DNA of 64,000 bases from Streptomyces canus. GTDB lineage: Bacteria > Actinomycetota > Actinomycetes > Streptomycetales > Streptomycetaceae. Below, one piece after another: positions 61,777 through 64,000 of this stretch. The notes under the pieces were generated by a model. It saw only the letters and a program-made list of their open reading frames with translations, had not been told where the DNA came from and made no database searches. The stretch is taken from the NCBI RefSeq assembly GCF_030816965.1, contig NZ_JAUSYQ010000002.1:434001-498000 (forward strand). The letters run 5' to 3'. Each line of letters begins with the position of its first letter. Within the stretch, counting starts at the first letter, position 1. Both the position numbers and the translations under genes were made by a program.

Positions 61777-64000
61777 TCAGCGCACGGCCGCCTGCACATA
61801 CGGAACCAGTCTCACCGGCCCCACCAGACCGTGGTCCTGGCGGGCGACCCCGCCGAACACCGTGGGCTGCGCGACCCTGAGCCGGTTGATGAGCGGGGTC
61901 GCCACCTCTATCTCGAGCGTGTTCTCACCGCGCCGCAGGAAGGGGCCGAGGTCGACGACGGGGTGGAGCCGGTCGGCCGCGGGCAGGCGCCTGCCGTTGA
62001 CGCTCACCCGGAAGGTGTCGCTGATCTGCCCCAGCTCCAACTCGGCGCCGTGGGACGACGTCCAGTCGGCCGGCAGGGTGACCGTGGTGCGGTACCGGCC
62101 GATGCCCGCGGAGTCGGCCAGTTCGGGGATCTGCGACCAGGGCCGCAGCGGGTCGAGCGTGAGGCTGTGCCGGACGTGTTCGGTGCGGGTGGCGTCCGAG
62201 CCCGGGTACCAGTCCTCGACGTCCAGTTCCCAGCGGGCCGGTGTGATCGGCGCGGGCACGGCGGGGGTCCTGGTGGTGGCGGTACGGCCCTGGGACAGGC
62301 GTGTGGTCCAGGTACCGGCGGTGCGGGCACGCAGGGTCAGCCCTCGGTCGGTGAACAGCACCGCGTCGGCGTCGGTCGCCTCGGCGTGCGCACTGGTGCC
62401 ATGGCGGTCGCCGAACAGCCCCGGCCGTCCCAGGGCGACGATCATCGTCTGCCCCGGCTGGAGCGTGACCCGCAGGGTGATGTCGGCCCCGTCCTCGGTG
62501 TAGCGCGCGATCCGGACCGCCTCGCCCGTCCAGGGATCGAGCAGATACGGCACCGTCCTGCCGCCGTGGCTGCGGCGCAGGGTGACGTCGTGGTCGATCG
62601 CGGCCACGGGCGGCTTGACCGTCTCGGCGTGCTTGCCGTTGCAGAGGTAGTAGAAGTCCGCATCGGCGGTGACGCGGTGGGCGTTGAGGAGCGTGGACGC
62701 GGTGGCGTGCCGTACGTCGGCGCTCACCCCGAGCCCGGCGAGGGCGTCGCCGACCGCGGCCTTGTCGGTGACCCGGATGACGTGGGGCAGCGTGAGCAGC
62801 CGGGCGAGGATGTCGCGCAGCCGGTCCGTCTCCCCCTGGTCCGGGACGCCGGGAGTCAGCGCCTGGTCGAAGGCTCCGAACAGGACCACGGGGAGTCCCG
62901 CCTCGGCCAGGGCGAGGATCTTGCGGGCGTCCTCGACGGCGAGCGTGGGGGTGGAGCCGTAGAAGAAGTCGCCCTCGACGAACAGGGCCTTGTAGGCGGG
63001 GCCGTCGGGGGCGAGCCGGCCGTCCGAGACGGTGGCGGAGGGCAGGTCGAGGAGGGGGCCGCTGAGGAACTGGTGGGTCCAGCCGAGGGGGACGCCGGTC
63101 GCCGTGAACCAGGAGGCGCCGATTCCGGTGGCGGTGTAGCCGGTCTGCCGGAACACGGCGACGTCCGCTCTGGCGGTACCGGTCTGCAGCACCTGGTGGA
63201 CGCGGCCCAGGTATCCGGAGATGTCCTGGACGTGCCGCCAGGTGGGCTGGCGCGGGCCCCACGACTCGCCGTAGCCGGCGGTGCCGTTGTACGGGCTGAA
63301 GGCGGCGAATCCCGGCCAGTTGACGCCGGGGGCGGTGGCGTAGGAGAAGCCGTGCACGACGGTCTGGTTGACGCCGGCCGCGTAGGCGCCACCCATGGTG
63401 CGCAGGAAGCGGTCCCAGGTGGTGCTGTACGCGGATCCGTTGTAGGCGCCCGCCTCGCAGGACAGGACGGTCCGTCCGGCCATGTCCCGGCCGCCGGCCA
63501 GGCAGCGGTAGTCGTCCAGGTTCTTGAAGCCGAGGGACTCGCCCTCGGGGACGTCGAGGATCGCGGCCGCGGCGATGGCGTCCGTCTGGAGGCCGTAGGG
63601 CTGCGAGCGCAGGGTCATGCCGAGGATGTGCGCCCAGTCCCGCAGGGCCGTCAGGTGGTGGCGGTTGAAGAGGCCGGAGACGGTCTCCCAGAAGTCGTGG
63701 CGGATCTGGCGGGTGAACTGGGCCTCGAAGGCGAAGACCTGGTTGCTGTTGTCCAGGACGAGGGCGGGCAGGTACGGCAGCAGCGGCCGTCCGGTGTGCT
63801 TCTCGAAGGCCTCGGGCAGCAGGGGTGTCCAGGTCAGGCCGTCGGTCTCCAGCTCCACGGAGTCCTCGAAGAAGGAGCCGCCCGCGGCTCGCAACAGGCG
63901 CCGCACGGAGGGGGTCAGCAGGTGGTCCTGCCAGTAGGAGGTGACCGCGGTGGTGCCGGCCGGGCTGAAGTGGTCGACGGCATAGGCGGCCGGGGCGGAG
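61777..64000 (-). CDS. GH106-like alpha-L-rhamnosidase family protein, 5'-truncated
   Basis: About 740 C-terminal residues are visible; the frame stays open to the right edge (upstream VDHFSPAGTTAVTSYWQDHL), so the GTG at 63906 is not the true start. GH106-type features: SFFEDSVELETDGLTWTPLL, then HTGRPLLPYLPAL, a central DVAVFRQTGYTATG and a Rossmann-like GLPVVLFGAFD region, and a C-terminal galactose-binding jelly-roll (GRYRTTVTLPADWTSSHGAE, LRRGENTLEIEVATPLINRL). Family members release rhamnose from pectic side chains. It fits with the galactanase and polyuronide lyases elsewhere in the window. Confidence 0.8.
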   Translation of the reverse strand, partial: SAPAAYAVDHFSPAGTTAVTSYWQDHLLTPSVRRLLRAAGGSFFEDSVELETDGLTWTPLLPEAFEKHTGRPLLPYLPALVLDNSNQVFAFEAQFTRQIRHDFWETVSGLFNRHHLTALRDWAHILGMTLRSQPYGLQTDAIAAAAILDVPEGESLGFKNLDDYRCLAGGRDMAGRTVLSCEAGAYNGSAYSTTWDRFLRTMGGAYAAGVNQTVVHGFSYATAPGVNWPGFAAFSPYNGTAGYGESWGPRQPTWRHVQDISGYLGRVHQVLQTGTARADVAVFRQTGYTATGIGASWFTATGVPLGWTHQFLSGPLLDLPSATVSDGRLAPDGPAYKALFVEGDFFYGSTPTLAVEDARKILALAEAGLPVVLFGAFDQALTPGVPDQGETDRLRDILARLLTLPHVIRVTDKAAVGDALAGLGVSADVRHATASTLLNAHRVTADADFYYLCNGKHAETVKPPVAAIDHDVTLRRSHGGRTVPYLLDPWTGEAVRIARYTEDGADITLRVTLQPGQTMIVALGRPGLFGDRHGTSAHAEATDADAVLFTDRGLTLRARTAGTWTTRLSQGRTATTRTPAVPAPITPARWELDVEDWYPGSDATRTEHVRHSLTLDPLRPWSQIPELADSAGIGRYRTTVTLPADWTSSHGAELELGQISDTFRVSVNGRRLPAADRLHPVVDLGPFLRRGENTLEIEVATPLINRLRVAQPTVFGGVARQDHGLVGPVRLVPYVQAAVR

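Noticed and set aside
1..64000. Mobile elements, CRISPR arrays, tRNA or rRNA genes
   Set aside because: I saw no transposase or integrase motifs, no regular spaced repeats, no tRNA cloverleaf and no rRNA-like stretch.

Overview
The window is high-GC DNA (roughly 70% or more by eye) with strong third-position GC, GTG and TTG starts, tight ATGA/GTGA gene overlaps, Tat and Sec secreted hydrolases, and typical actinomycete families: DUF397/XRE pairs, ANTAR, SpoIIE-type phosphatases, a conservon-like P450, ROK- and LacI-style control of sugar genes. All of this points to a Streptomyces or close relative, probably a chromosomal arm. I see no rRNA, tRNA, CRISPR, insertion sequence or integrase.

Layout. 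1-3.9 kb: end of a PKD-domain protein, then a coupled pair of secreted polysaccharide lyases. 4-9.1 kb: a regulatory island of two DUF574 methyltransferase paralogues, a GAF-SpoIIE phosphatase, an anti-sigma-type ATPase and an XRE/DUF397 pair. 9.1-11.3 kb: an imine-reductase-like enzyme divergent from an HxlR regulator, plus an SDR. 11.3-18.3 kb (minus strand): MMPL transporter, histidine kinase and response regulator, then an MFS exporter coupled to an FAD monooxygenase; the MMPL and MFS genes carry rare TTA codons. 18.5 kb: blasticidin-S-deaminase-like protein. 19-26.8 kb: ROK repressor divergent from a sugar ABC importer and a GH38 alpha-mannosidase, with an operator inside the promoter. 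26.8-33.6 kb: atypical SDR/TetR pair around a perfect palindrome, trypsin-like protease, S9 peptidase, ComB-like protein, a probable frameshifted gene, a cupin and a small HTH protein. 33.7-39.4 kb: GH53 galactanase behind twin operators, a P450 with a broken ExxR motif, a YceI protein, and a DUF485/solute-symporter pair.

39.9-50.1 kb is the most striking part. A plus-strand run encodes an acyl-CoA carboxylase beta subunit, a fatty acyl-AMP ligase, a single-module PKS with the order ACP-KS-AT-ACP-TE, a Tat-exported antigen-85-like esterase, a PucR regulator and a secreted cutinase. This is the gene set and the PKS architecture of the mycobacterial mycolate-condensation locus (accD4-pks13-fadD32-cutinase-fbp), in a genus not known to make mycolates. 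The simplest reading is a Claisen-type condensation of two fatty chains to an alpha-alkyl beta-keto acyl product that is released by the TE and perhaps handled outside the cell by the esterases.

50.2-64 kb: a large secreted lipase and an AraC regulator (minus strand), an ANTAR protein, a stand-alone AlaRS catalytic core behind an attenuator-like leader, an FtsX-type ABC exporter divergent from a two-component system whose kinase-regulator junction carries a 41-bp tandem duplication, a flavodoxin-like protein, a methyltransferase, and a GH106-like glycosidase running off the right edge.
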